From an uncultured Chloroflexota bacterium (GTDB lineage: Bacteria > Chloroflexota > Dehalococcoidia > CAUJGQ01): DNA of 27,260 nt. Shown here piece after piece: positions 6,840 through 14,378 of this stretch. The stretch spans positions 1 through 27,260 of the forward strand of contig CALFMN010000151.1 of assembly GCA_937879875.1 (NCBI GenBank), written 5' to 3'. Every line of letters begins with the position of its first letter. The first letter of the stretch is position 1. Below the pieces are notes generated by a model. The model was given only the letters and a program-made list of their open reading frames with translations. It had not been told where the DNA came from and did no database searches. The position numbers and the translations under genes were made by a program.

Positions 6840-9634
6840 GATCCTGCTCCGCCGTTCCTGGCCGCGCCGGTAAAGCGCAGCACCGTTTCGCCGATCTGCA
6901 GGGCGTCACCCTCCTGCAACGCCACGGCTTGCGTGAGGCGTTCGCCGTTCAACAGCGTGCCGTTGCTGCTGCCGAGATCCTCGACCGTGGCGCTGCCATC
7001 GAATGCGACGCTGACCGCCGCGTGCCGGCGCGAAGCACGCCCATCATCGAGCGCGATCGCCGGTGCATCCGCCTGACCCGCCGCTGCACGCCGGCCGATC
7101 ACGACCATGCGGCCCGGTGTCAGCGGGTGGCGTGTCCCCGCGCTCGGCCCCGATGCGACGACCAACGCCGGCGCGATTGCAGCCGACGGGGCTGCCTGGC
7201 CGGCGGTGAAGAGGATCGTCGGCTGCTCAGCTACGAACGGCACGGCGGCCGCCGGCGCTTTGGCGGCAGAAAACACGAGGCGCGTCTGGCCCAGCACGAT
7301 CGTGTCGCCGCTGTGCAGCGACTGGCGGCTGTTCACAAAAGCGCCGTTCAGCAGCGTGCCGCCGCTGCTGCCGAGATCGCTGATCGTCGCCGCGCCGTCG
7401 CTCAGCGCGATCAGCGCGTGCCGGCGGGAAACCAGCGGATCGTGTAACACGATCTCGTTCTCGGGGCGCTCTGCCCGGCCGATGCGCGTCTCGCCTTCCG
7501 CCAGCACATGCCGCTCGCCGGCGCCGGTCCCGGCCGCCACGACCAATTCCGCCGGCCCGGATGCGGCAGTCGGCGCGGCGTCCCGGCCGGCCTCGACAGT
7601 GTACTCGACACCGGCGATGGCGATCACGTCGCCGGCCGCCAGTTGATGCGCGTCCGTGATCCTGGCGCCGTTGACGAACGTGCCGTTGCTGCTGCCGAGG
7701 TCATAGAGGAAGTAGTCGCCATCACCGCCGCGCTGAATCTGGGCGTGCAGCCGCGAGGCGAGCCGCGACGGGACAGACACCATTACGTCGGCGCCGCGCC
7801 CCATGCTGATCACGTCGGCGCTGAGGGCGAACGCGCCATCCGGACCGCGCAGACGCAACGCGGCCGGCCCGGCGCTGAGCGCGCCGACCCGCTCCGTCGG
7901 CTCCGGCCGCAGCGCAAAGGTCAGGTCCGCGTCAGCGAGGCGGATGCTGTCGCCGTCATGCAACACGCGAGGCGTCTCCGGCTGCACGCGCGTGAGCCCG
8001 ACCCAGGTGCCGTTCGCGCTGCCGAGATCGTGCACAGCGTAGCCCCCGGGCGTTGGCCGCACCTCCGCATGGCGTCGAGAAACGTGGCCGCTGTCTACCA
8101 CGACATCGCAGGCCGCGTCGCGGCCAAGCAGGGTCGCAGCATCTTCCCTCAGGCGGTAGGCGACGCCGGCGAAGCGCAGTTCGGCGGGCGGTCGGATCTG
8201 CGGGATCGCAACGTCTGGCGGAGCGATCGGCTCCGACGGTGGTTCCAGCGGCGCTTGCGCCGCGAGCGGCCGTTGCCCGGTTGGCCGCGGCGCCTCAGGC
8301 CGCACGTCGAACACCGGCCGCGCTGCCGTGAACACGCCGCTGCGCAGATCGCCCTGACGCAGCCAGCCCGCCAGATCAAAGTGCGCATCGAGCAGGCGGT
8401 CGCGGATCGGCGTGATGTCCAGACCGGAGTCCATGATCCGTTTGCAGGCGAGTGCGCCACGACGGTCGCCGATGAACAGGCCGCCGGCGATCGTCTTCCC
8501 GCGCAGCACGACCTTGCGGTAGGCGCAGGGCGCCGGCCGGTCGATCAGCAGTTCGAGGCCTTGATCGCCCGCCTCCACCGTCGACTGCCCCACGGCGGCA
8601 AAGTCCAGCGTGTAGAGATGCGTGGCCTGGAACATCGCGCCGGGGCGGTAGCGTTTCGACGCAGCGCCGGCCGCTGCCCGCACCATATTTGCGCCCGCGA
8701 TCTGCCCCTGCGCACGGGCCGGCTGCCAGAGGCCGACCGGCGGCGCATCTTCGCCGCTCAGCGGATCGCGCAGGTGGGCAACGTCTCCGGCGGCGAACAC
8801 GTTGGCGACGCTCGATCGCATCGCCGAGTCCACAACCACGCCGCGATCGATCGCGATCGGGCTGCTGCCGAGGAACGCCGTGTTCGGCCGCACCCCGATC
8901 GCCACGCCCACGAGATCGCAGGCGATGCGTTTGCCGGTACGTGTCACCACACCGCCAACCGCTGCCTGTTGCCGCTGCTGAACTGCGCCGCCGGCAGACC
9001 GCGGCTCGATCGCCGCGATCTCGTCTTCGAGCAGCAGCCGCACGCCCGCGGTGCGCAGCTCGTGCAGCACCAGCTCCGAGGCGATCTCGTCGAGCACGCG
9101 GGGCAGCATGCGGGGCTCGCGCAGGACATAGGTCACATCGATACCGCGATGGCGCAGCGCCTGCACCCATTCGAGCCCGAGGGCGCCGCCACCGACGACC
9201 ACGGCGGCGCGCACGTCCGGCAGCTGTTCCGCGATGGCGCGCACATCCTGGAGCGTGCGAAAGGTATAGACCCCGCCCAACTCCGCGCCGGGCACGGGCA
9301 GCAGCACCGGCGACGCGCCTGAGGCGATCAGCAACGCATCGTAGGGGACGGAGAGTCCGTTATCAAGCGAGATGGCGTTGGCGTTCGTGTCGACGGCCAG
9401 CACTCGCCCGAAGAAGCGGCCGATGCGATGCCGTCGGTAGAAGTTCGGCGGCACGCCCCAGAGCTGTTCGTCGCGTAGCTGCCCAAGCAGGTAGTTCGTC
9501 AGCGCCGCGCGGTAGTAATACGGGCTGGGATCGTCGGACAGCACCGTCACGGTTGCCTCGGCGTCCTCGGCCCGAATCGCCTGTGCCGCGGCGATGCCAG
9601 CGGCTCCGTCTCCAATAATCACGTAGGCAGGCAT
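6836..9634 (-). CDS. FAD/NAD(P)-dependent oxidoreductase fused to four FHA domains
   Basis: A 932-residue protein. Residues 1-440 form a pyridine-nucleotide-disulfide-type oxidoreductase of the nitrite reductase / rubredoxin reductase kind: FAD-binding GDGAAG at 8-13, NAD(P)-binding VVGGGALGLE at 146-155 and the second FAD motif AAGDVAHL at 281-288. After a Pro-rich linker (445-482) come four FHA domains: about 485-576 (SRRH 519-522, NG 541), 592-682 (SRLH 627-630, NG 650), 695-790 (SRRH 736-739, but SSGGT in place of SSNGT) and 822-925 (SRRH 868-871, NG 891). FHA domains bind phosphothreonine peptides, so partner binding or activity may depend on Ser/Thr kinases; none is encoded in the window. 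First gene of the operon. The ATG at 9634 has only a weak ribosome binding site, with a TACACT box about 13 bases upstream, so a very short leader is possible. Confidence 0.88.
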   Translation of the reverse strand: MPAYVIIGDGAAGIAAAQAIRAEDAEATVTVLSDDPSPYYYRAALTNYLLGQLRDEQLWGVPPNFYRRHRIGRFFGRVLAVDTNANAISLDNGLSVPYDALLIASGASPVLLPVPGAELGGVYTFRTLQDVRAIAEQLPDVRAAVVVGGGALGLEWVQALRHRGIDVTYVLREPRMLPRVLDEIASELVLHELRTAGVRLLLEDEIAAIEPRSAGGAVQQRQQAAVGGVVTRTGKRIACDLVGVAIGVRPNTAFLGSSPIAIDRGVVVDSAMRSSVANVFAAGDVAHLRDPLSGEDAPPVGLWQPARAQGQIAGANMVRAAAGAASKRYRPGAMFQATHLYTLDFAAVGQSTVEAGDQGLELLIDRPAPCAYRKVVLRGKTIAGGLFIGDRRGALACKRIMDSGLDITPIRDRLLDAHFDLAGWLRQGDLRSGVFTAARPVFDVRPEAPRPTGQRPLAAQAPLEPPSEPIAPPDVAIPQIRPPAELRFAGVAYRLREDAATLLGRDAACDVVVDSGHVSRRHAEVRPTPGGYAVHDLGSANGTWVGLTRVQPETPRVLHDGDSIRLADADLTFALRPEPTERVGALSAGPAALRLRGPDGAFALSADVISMGRGADVMVSVPSRLASRLHAQIQRGGDGDYFLYDLGSSNGTFVNGARITDAHQLAAGDVIAIAGVEYTVEAGRDAAPTAASGPAELVVAAGTGAGERHVLAEGETRIGRAERPENEIVLHDPLVSRRHALIALSDGAATISDLGSSGGTLLNGAFVNSRQSLHSGDTIVLGQTRLVFSAAKAPAAAVPFVAEQPTILFTAGQAAPSAAIAPALVVASGPSAGTRHPLTPGRMVVIGRRAAAGQADAPAIALDDGRASRRHAAVSVAFDGSATVEDLGSSNGTLLNGERLTQAVALQEGDALQIGETVLRFTGAARNGGAGS

Positions 9635-9734
9635 AGCGTTCTCAGCGCCAGTGTACGCCCGTACGCCGCGCCCGCGGCGCGCAAGCCGAGGGTCGCGCGG
9701 GTGCGGGGTCGCACCGCGGCCAGACGAGAGGGCT

Positions 9735-9768
9735 GGAGCGCTGCCGCGCCTGTCGGCAGAAGCGCTCC
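9735..9768. terminator. Hairpin between the 99-residue lipoprotein gene and the flavoprotein operon
   Basis: GGAGCGCT at 9735-9742 pairs with AGCGCTCC at 9761-9768. An inner GCCG/CGGC pair is separated from it by three unpaired bases. It lies just after the lipoprotein gene in its direction of transcription. No T tract follows, so termination is only suggested by position. Confidence 0.35.
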
Positions 9769-9798
9769 TGCCCGAGCAACCGAGCCGGCGCAGTTGGG

Positions 9799-10098
9799 CT
9801 AGTCTGCGGAGACCACGGTGTAGGGCGAGGATGAGCCCTTGTACTTGACCTCGATCTGCTCTTTGTTCTTCAGATGGCTGCCTGCGATCTCGTCCATGCT
9901 GCCCTTGCTGCTGCTGTCCATCACGAAGTTGTAGGTTTGGCCGTTGGTGGCCTTGACGGTGAACGTCTTCGCGTTGGCGTCGGCAGCGGTCACGGTGCCC
10001 TTGATATCCTTGCCGCTGCTGCCGCCGCAGGCCGCAACGAGAAGCGCCGCGCCGAACACGGCGCTCTGCAGGAGAATGATCGGCCGCAGTTTACTCAT
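9799..10098 (-). CDS. Small lipoprotein with a DUF5666-like beta domain
   Basis: A 99-residue protein. The N-terminus has a charged start (MSKLRP), a hydrophobic stretch and a lipobox ending VAAC followed by GGSSG, so it should be lipid-anchored outside the membrane. The mature part (GTVTAADANAKTFTVKATNG) reads like the small beta-barrel repeat found in DUF5666-type proteins; this assignment is by eye. ATG at 10098 was chosen because GAGGAA lies seven bases upstream and the signal peptide starts there. The open frame extends further upstream but without protein-like sequence. No function is known. Confidence 0.8.
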   Translation of the reverse strand: MSKLRPIILLQSAVFGAALLVAACGGSSGKDIKGTVTAADANAKTFTVKATNGQTYNFVMDSSSKGSMDEIAGSHLKNKEQIEVKYKGSSSPYTVVSAD

Positions 10099-10362
10099 GG
10101 CAGGTTCCTCCCTTTGTCCAGTGGGTTGGTCGATGTGGGACAGGGTTGCATAACTGTTGCAGCAATGCAAGTGCTGCCGCGCGGACTTTGGTCGCAGGCA
10201 CGGCGTTTCTCGCGATCGCTGCATCAGCGCTGAGAGGATCGTAGTGCCCGCGACGCACCGCCGCCGTGAGCCAGCCGATACTCCGGCTGTGAACTGCTTC
10301 ACACACCACGTGAAGACAGGGGATGGAGCGGCGCCGCGCGAGTGCCGGCGATAAGCGCCGGG
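10099..10362. other. Intergenic region between two lipoprotein genes, with operator-like repeats
   Basis: Both flanking genes are on the minus strand. Close to the downstream gene there is TTGCAT (10146-10151), TTGCA in the middle and ATGCAA (10165-10170), a cluster of TTGCA half-sites that could be an operator. Near the end of the upstream gene are two small hairpins, 10272-10289 (CAGCCG/CGGCTG) and 10297-10315 (CTTCAC/GTGAAG), which may form a weak terminator. No clear promoter was found. Confidence 0.4.
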
Positions 10363-11100
10363 CTAGCGGCCGGCCAGCGCCAGCCGGGCGGTGATCTCGT
10401 ACTCGCTGACCTGGTCCGCCTTCAGGTCGTGCGAAAGCCGCAACACCACGGCGCCGTCGTGGAAGAGCTGCTCGGGCTGCGCGGAACCCTTCTGCGCGGC
10501 CATGAGCTGCGTGAAGCGGCGCTCGGCGTCGCGCTGACTGGCGAAGAACTCGACTGCACCGCCGGTCTGCACGGAGGGCTGCGTGGCGCCGCCGGCCAGC
10601 CGCGTATCGACGAACACGGCCTTGCTCGTATAGCCGCCGGGTTGGCCGAGCAGGTGATCAGGATCGTCCGCGGCCGTCAGGTTCACCGCCTGACCGAGGG
10701 CAATGCCGCGCTGTTTGAAGGCCTGCACCACCTGCTGCGCATTGCCCGGCACGGGGCGGCGGCCTTTGCCGGCTGCAGGCGTTGATGCCGAGGCGGCCGC
10801 CGCACCCGCCGTGGCAGTCGGGCTCGGCGCCGCGAAGATCGGCGCGACGCCCGTCGCATGAGCCTCCGCCGTCGCACCCGGTCCCATCGAGGCGATCGGC
10901 GTCGCGGACGCACCGGCGGCAGCCGTGGGCGTGAGCGCCCTGGAGACGGCGCCTGCCTGGTTCGATGCACTGCTGCCCCCGCAGGCGGCAAGGAACAGCG
11001 CCGCCGAGGCGACAGCACAGAGCGCGATCTGACGCAGGCTCGGCCTGGTCCGGTCGTGCCCGCACACGAGTGCACTCCGCAGCGTACTCTCGCCGTCCAT
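10363..11100 (-). CDS. Lipoprotein with Ala/Pro/Thr linker and unknown C-terminal domain
   Basis: A 245-residue protein. After about 20 polar residues there is a hydrophobic segment and a lipobox (FLAAC followed by GGSSAS), so it is probably a lipoprotein with a long n-region. A low-complexity Ala/Ser/Pro/Thr linker covers about residues 50-110. The C-terminal domain (VPGNAQQVVQAFKQRGI onward) has alternating amphipathic segments, including a helix around ASQRDAERRFTQLMAAQ, and is not recognised. The start at 11100 has AGGAG about eleven bases upstream; a later start nearer the hydrophobic segment is possible. It is transcribed away from the ABC-F gene, with which it shares a divergent intergenic region. 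Confidence 0.75.
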   Translation of the reverse strand: MDGESTLRSALVCGHDRTRPSLRQIALCAVASAALFLAACGGSSASNQAGAVSRALTPTAAAGASATPIASMGPGATAEAHATGVAPIFAAPSPTATAGAAAASASTPAAGKGRRPVPGNAQQVVQAFKQRGIALGQAVNLTAADDPDHLLGQPGGYTSKAVFVDTRLAGGATQPSVQTGGAVEFFASQRDAERRFTQLMAAQKGSAQPEQLFHDGAVVLRLSHDLKADQVSEYEITARLALAGR

Positions 11101-11232
11101 CGCAGCCGTCGCTCCTCTTCCCTGGATTCCGCGGTACTGATCGGATCACGATTGCGGCGGCGCGGCTGGTTCGGGACGTCGATAAGAAATCGCTCAGCTT
11201 GCAGGCGGCGAGCGATTGCCGCGTTGGGACCA

Positions 11233-11261
11233 CTGACAGGCGCGCACGAGCGTGATACGCT
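11233..11261 (+). promoter_or_regulatory. Candidate sigma70-type promoter of the ABC-F gene
   Basis: CTGACA at 11233-11238 and TACGCT at 11256-11261 are 17 bases apart. A start near 11268 would give a leader of about 208 bases before the ABC-F start codon, ending in an intrinsic terminator. Motif matches are only by eye. Confidence 0.4.
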
Positions 11262-11287
11262 GACAGCAGCAAACACGCGAGGCAGCG

Positions 11288-11299
11288 ATGGCCGGCTAA
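11288..11299 (+). other. Candidate three-codon leader ORF (Met-Ala-Gly)
   Basis: ATG GCC GGC TAA, with GAGG about seven bases upstream, falls some 20 bases after the predicted transcript start. Very short leader ORFs are used in ribosome-mediated attenuation of antibiotic-resistance genes. This one could be chance. A longer overlapping frame beginning ATG at 11309 is an alternative leader. Confidence 0.25.
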
Positions 11300-11324
11300 C
11301 CGGGGCAGATGGGTTTGAAGGCGC

Positions 11325-11442
11325 GGGCCACGCATGGCCTTGTCCGCGCGCTTCGCCCAGGCTGGACCGGTGGGCGAGTTCTGCCCGCGATCCGCATCCG
11401 AATCTGCCGGAGATCACGCCGTTTGGCCGTGGTCTCTTTTTT
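11325..11442 (+). promoter_or_regulatory. Putative transcription attenuator upstream of the ABC-F gene
   Basis: GAGATCAC at 11410-11417 pairs with GTGGTCTC at 11429-11436 (one G-U). The inner GCC/GGC pair closes a GTTT loop, and six T follow at 11437-11442. This is a textbook intrinsic terminator 33 bases before the gene's start codon. The right arm can instead pair with GGGCCACG at 11325-11332 (eight pairs, two of them G-U). That segment also forms its own small hairpin (GGCCA/TGGCC, 11326-11339). Mutually exclusive structures of this type are the hallmark of attenuation. Confidence 0.6.
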
Positions 11443-11475
11443 GTTGTCCCGCGCAACACGGCTCAAGGAGGTCCT

Positions 11476-13080
11476 ATGTTACTCGTCGATCGCGCGGGCA
11501 AGCGGTATGGCGGGCACGGCGTGCTGAGCGACGCCAGCCTGACTATTGGTGAACACGAGAAAGTCGCGCTCATCGGCCCGAACGGTTCGGGCAAGAGCAC
11601 GCTGGCGCGGCTCATCGTCGGTCTGGAAATGTCCGACGCCGGCACCGTCTCCGGCAGCTTTGCGGGTCTGCGCGAGGCGTATTTGCCGCAGGGCGCGTTC
11701 GCCAGCGAGGCGCCCGATGCCGCGGCGTCCGCGCCCGCGATCGAACGGCTCTGGCGGCTGGGCCGCAGGCTCAGTACGGGTGAGGAATTCGACTCGGCCG
11801 AAGCGCTCGCGCTGGTCGAGGCCTTCGAGACCGAGGGCGGCTGGCCGGCATTTGCCGCGTTGGAAGAGGTGCTGCGCGGACTCGGACTCAGCCAGCTGCC
11901 GCCGGATCGGACGTACGCGCTGCTCAGCGGCGGCGAGCGCGCCCGGCTCGGTCTGGCCGCGCTGCTCAGCCGACCGGCGCCCTTCCTGCTGCTGGACGAA
12001 CCGAGCAACCACCTGGACCTGGAGGCACAGGCATGGCTGCAACGCTGGCTGCAGCAGTTCCGCGGTGCCCTGCTGCTGATCTCCCACGACCGTGCCCTGG
12101 TCGACGCCGTTGTCTCCGCCGTGTACGCGCTCGATGCCGAGAGCGGAACACCGCGACGCTTCGCCGGCGGCTACAGCGACTATCTTGCCGCCGTTGCGCA
12201 GGAGCGCGAAAGCCAGCTCGATGCCTACCGCCGGCAGCAGGACCAGATCCAGCGCGTGCGCGAGGACATCCGGCGCGTGAAGACGCACGCGGCGCGCTTC
12301 GATGCCGCCAGCGCAAACGACTATCACCGCCGCATCGGCAAGAAGGTCGCCCGCACCGCGAAAGTGCGCGAGCGCAGGCTCGAGCGCATGCTCGATTCGC
12401 AGGAGAAAGTGGAGAAGCCTGCCCAGCGCTGGGGACTGAAGGCCGACATCGCCGAGGCCGCGCGAGGCGCCGAGGTCGTGGCCGAGCTGCGCGAGGTCGG
12501 CCTCGCCTTCGACGGCCACACGATCTTCGACGGCCTGATGCTCGTCGTGCGCAACGGCGAGCGCGTGGTGATTGCCGGGCCGAACGGCTGCGGCAAGACG
12601 ACGCTGCTGCGCCTGATCCTGGGCGAACAGGCGCCCGATCGCGGCTCTGCGCGGCTGGGCGCCGGCATCGTGCCAGGCTATCTTTCGCAGCAGCACGAAG
12701 GGTTGGTCGGAGGCCGCTCGGCGCTCGCGCATGTGCGCGATGCCGCGCCGATCGACGAAACGGCGGCGCGATCGTTCCTGCATCGTTTCCTCTTCAGCGG
12801 CGAGCAGGCGCTGACGGCGGTCGAGCGGCTCAGCTACGGGCAGCGGGCGCGGCTGGCGCTGGGGCTGCTGGTGCTGCGCGGCGTCAACCTGCTGGTGTTG
12901 GATGAACCGCTGAACCACCTCGATATCGAGAGCAGCGAGCGCTTTGAGGAGGCGCTGGCCGAGTTCGGCGGCACCATCGTGGCTGTTTCGCACGATCGCC
13001 GCTTCATCCAGCGCTTTGCGCGCCGCCTGCTGCACGTGCAGAGCGCGAAGCTCGAAGAGCTGAGTCCCGATGCGGTCTGA
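11476..13080 (+). CDS. ABC-F family ATP-binding protein (ribosome-associated, possible antibiotic resistance)
   Basis: A 534-residue soluble protein with two ABC ATPase domains and no membrane helices. Domain 1 has Walker A GPNGSGKST (34-42), signature LSGGER (150-155), and Walker B LLLDEPSNHLDLE. Domain 2 has Walker A GPNGCGKTT (368-376), a signature variant LSYGQR (452-457), and Walker B LLVLDEPLNHLDIE. The charged helical linker between domains, about 230-330, is the region that reaches the peptidyl-tRNA site in this family. ABC-F proteins act on the ribosome, some restoring translation in the presence of antibiotics and others acting as translation factors. Which kind this is cannot be decided from sequence, but the attenuator leader favours an inducible protection role. 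ATG at 11476 follows AGGAGG by four bases; the open frame extends upstream without similarity. Confidence 0.93.
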   Translation: MLLVDRAGKRYGGHGVLSDASLTIGEHEKVALIGPNGSGKSTLARLIVGLEMSDAGTVSGSFAGLREAYLPQGAFASEAPDAAASAPAIERLWRLGRRLSTGEEFDSAEALALVEAFETEGGWPAFAALEEVLRGLGLSQLPPDRTYALLSGGERARLGLAALLSRPAPFLLLDEPSNHLDLEAQAWLQRWLQQFRGALLLISHDRALVDAVVSAVYALDAESGTPRRFAGGYSDYLAAVAQERESQLDAYRRQQDQIQRVREDIRRVKTHAARFDAASANDYHRRIGKKVARTAKVRERRLERMLDSQEKVEKPAQRWGLKADIAEAARGAEVVAELREVGLAFDGHTIFDGLMLVVRNGERVVIAGPNGCGKTTLLRLILGEQAPDRGSARLGAGIVPGYLSQQHEGLVGGRSALAHVRDAAPIDETAARSFLHRFLFSGEQALTAVERLSYGQRARLALGLLVLRGVNLLVLDEPLNHLDIESSERFEEALAEFGGTIVAVSHDRRFIQRFARRLLHVQSAKLEELSPDAV

Positions 13081-13202
13081 GCCGCAAGCGAAACAGGTGG
13101 ATCTGCCGCACATAGCTGCGGCTGCCGAAAGCCGGACGCTGGCGATGCGCCGTCTCACCTGATCGGCGCGCCGCCGCCGATCTTGCGCCGCGCACGATCG
13201 CA

Positions 13203-13234
13203 GAACGGGGCCGGCTCGATAGCCGGCCCCGTTC
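13203..13234. terminator. Bidirectional terminator hairpin
   Basis: A perfect 14-base stem, GAACGGGGCCGGCT at 13203-13216 and its complement at 13221-13234, with a CGAT loop. It sits between the convergent ABC-F gene and LPRTG-protein gene. No long T run follows on either strand, but stem strength and position fit termination in both directions. Confidence 0.7.
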
Positions 13235-13265
13235 CACCTGGTGTCCTGTTGCCAGAAATGCGACG

Positions 13266-14021
13266 CTAACGTGCTCGACGCAGGCGAATCAGGCCGAGGC
13301 CGGCGAGTGCGACGGCGCCGAGGCCGGCGAGAGCCGCGGACAGCCCGTCCTGTCCAGGCGCTGATCCGCCGGCGCCGGTCCTGGGCAAGGCGACCCGCGC
13401 CGCGGGTTTGACGGCGATCGGCTTCTGTCCCGTGGCTGCCTGACCGCGCGCCGCGGCGGGCGTTGCGGTCGGACGTGCCGGCGGCGTTGCCGTACTTGCC
13501 CTGGGCGGCGGGGGCGGGGTGGGAGCCACGGTGGGCCGGCCGGGCGGCGGCGGTGGCGTGGGCCCGGCGGCTGCCGGCGTTGCCGAAGGCGCGGGGGTGG
13601 GCGTGGCCTGGCTGACCGCGAGGTTGAGCTGCACCGCGCCCGGCACGCTCGGCAGCGTCCCGGTAGCGCTCGCCATCTGTCCGCCAACCGCGAAGCTCAC
13701 GCTGGCCCCGGGCGCGGTGCAGCCGGCGATCGACTGGACGTCGACAAAGTACTGGCCGCTGGACACGGTGCCGAAGCCGCAGGCCACACCGGCGACCGAC
13801 GCAACGACCGTTGTGCCGTCCGGCGGACTGGCGTTGCCTAGCTTGACCGAGCCGAAGAACCGCGCCGAAGGCACGGCCGAAGGACCGCCCACATTCGACG
13901 CTGGTGTCGGCGTCCCCGATTGCGCCTCGGCCGCGGGCAAGGCGCCGCCTGCCACGGCGCCCAATAAGGCCAGCGCGGACGCCACCGCGATCAGGCCGGC
14001 AGTCCTGCCCTTCACCTTCAT
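13266..14021 (-). CDS. Secreted protein with LPRTG-like C-terminal anchor
   Basis: A 251-residue protein. It has a signal peptide (MKVKGRTAGL and a hydrophobic core to about residue 33, AEAQ cleavage region), then a beta-rich domain at about 52-137 with two Cys (C81, C101) that could form a disulfide. A Pro/Thr/Ala stalk at about 138-195 follows. The end is LPRTG at 212-216, a Gly-rich stretch, a hydrophobic helix (229-245) and RLRRAR. This is the layout of a sortase substrate. The beta domain resembles the carboxypeptidase-regulatory-like modules common in Chloroflexota surface proteins. ATG at 14021 has AGGAG eight bases upstream. No sortase is encoded in the window. Transcription probably starts at the promoter at 14165-14194. 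Confidence 0.8.
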   Translation of the reverse strand: MKVKGRTAGLIAVASALALLGAVAGGALPAAEAQSGTPTPASNVGGPSAVPSARFFGSVKLGNASPPDGTTVVASVAGVACGFGTVSSGQYFVDVQSIAGCTAPGASVSFAVGGQMASATGTLPSVPGAVQLNLAVSQATPTPAPSATPAAAGPTPPPPPGRPTVAPTPPPPPRASTATPPARPTATPAAARGQAATGQKPIAVKPAARVALPRTGAGGSAPGQDGLSAALAGLGAVALAGLGLIRLRRAR

Positions 14022-14378
14022 CCCCCTCTCCTTTCAACTCGTCAGGCCGGGTCAAATCTGGGTCCGTGCATCAGGGCCGTTCTACGCGTTGCCCGCGGCT
14101 CGCGGCGACGGCATGGCCTCTGTTCGGCGCGCCGCCAGCGGACCCTTGCGCGGCGGTCTGTTATCTTATAACACGTCGGCCGTGATGCTGTTAAGATACC
14201 GAATCGGACAGCACAGACATAAACCGCCCGCCCGATCGCCGTATCTGCCGCCGTTCGCCGTATGCGTCTGCCGGCGGCTTGCGCCGCGCGCCGATTCGCT
14301 GTCTTATCTGGACGATCGTATGAACGTGCGGCGCAGAGGAACTGCCGGGATCGATAGGGGCGCGGGAGAGATGAAACG
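14022..14378. other. Divergent intergenic region between the LPRTG-protein gene and the selenoprotein gene
   Basis: It holds the minus-strand promoter described separately. TTATCT/TTAAGA-like segments recur near 14161, 14191 and 14301. On the plus strand TTGCGC followed by TAACAC is a possible weak promoter for the selenoprotein gene. I see nothing else, and no gene in the 350 bases. Confidence 0.4.
14165..14194 (-). promoter_or_regulatory. Strong sigma70-type promoter, probably for the LPRTG-protein gene
   Basis: Read on the minus strand: TTAACA (14189-14194), an 18-base spacer, then TATAAG (14165-14170), each five of six to consensus. The region is much less GC-rich than its surroundings. 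TATCTTA at 14163-14169 and its reverse complement TAAGATA at 14192-14198 form a dyad across the promoter, which could be an operator. Confidence 0.6.

Noticed and set aside
7508..9322. A 604-codon plus-strand frame over the FAD-FHA gene
   Set aside because: Antisense shadow in high-GC DNA; no recognisable domain or start signal.
11479..14055. An 858-codon minus-strand open frame across the ABC-F gene and its downstream region
   Set aside because: It runs opposite a clear ABC-F gene and through the strong terminator at 13203-13234, and has low-complexity Arg/Gly/Ala sequence.
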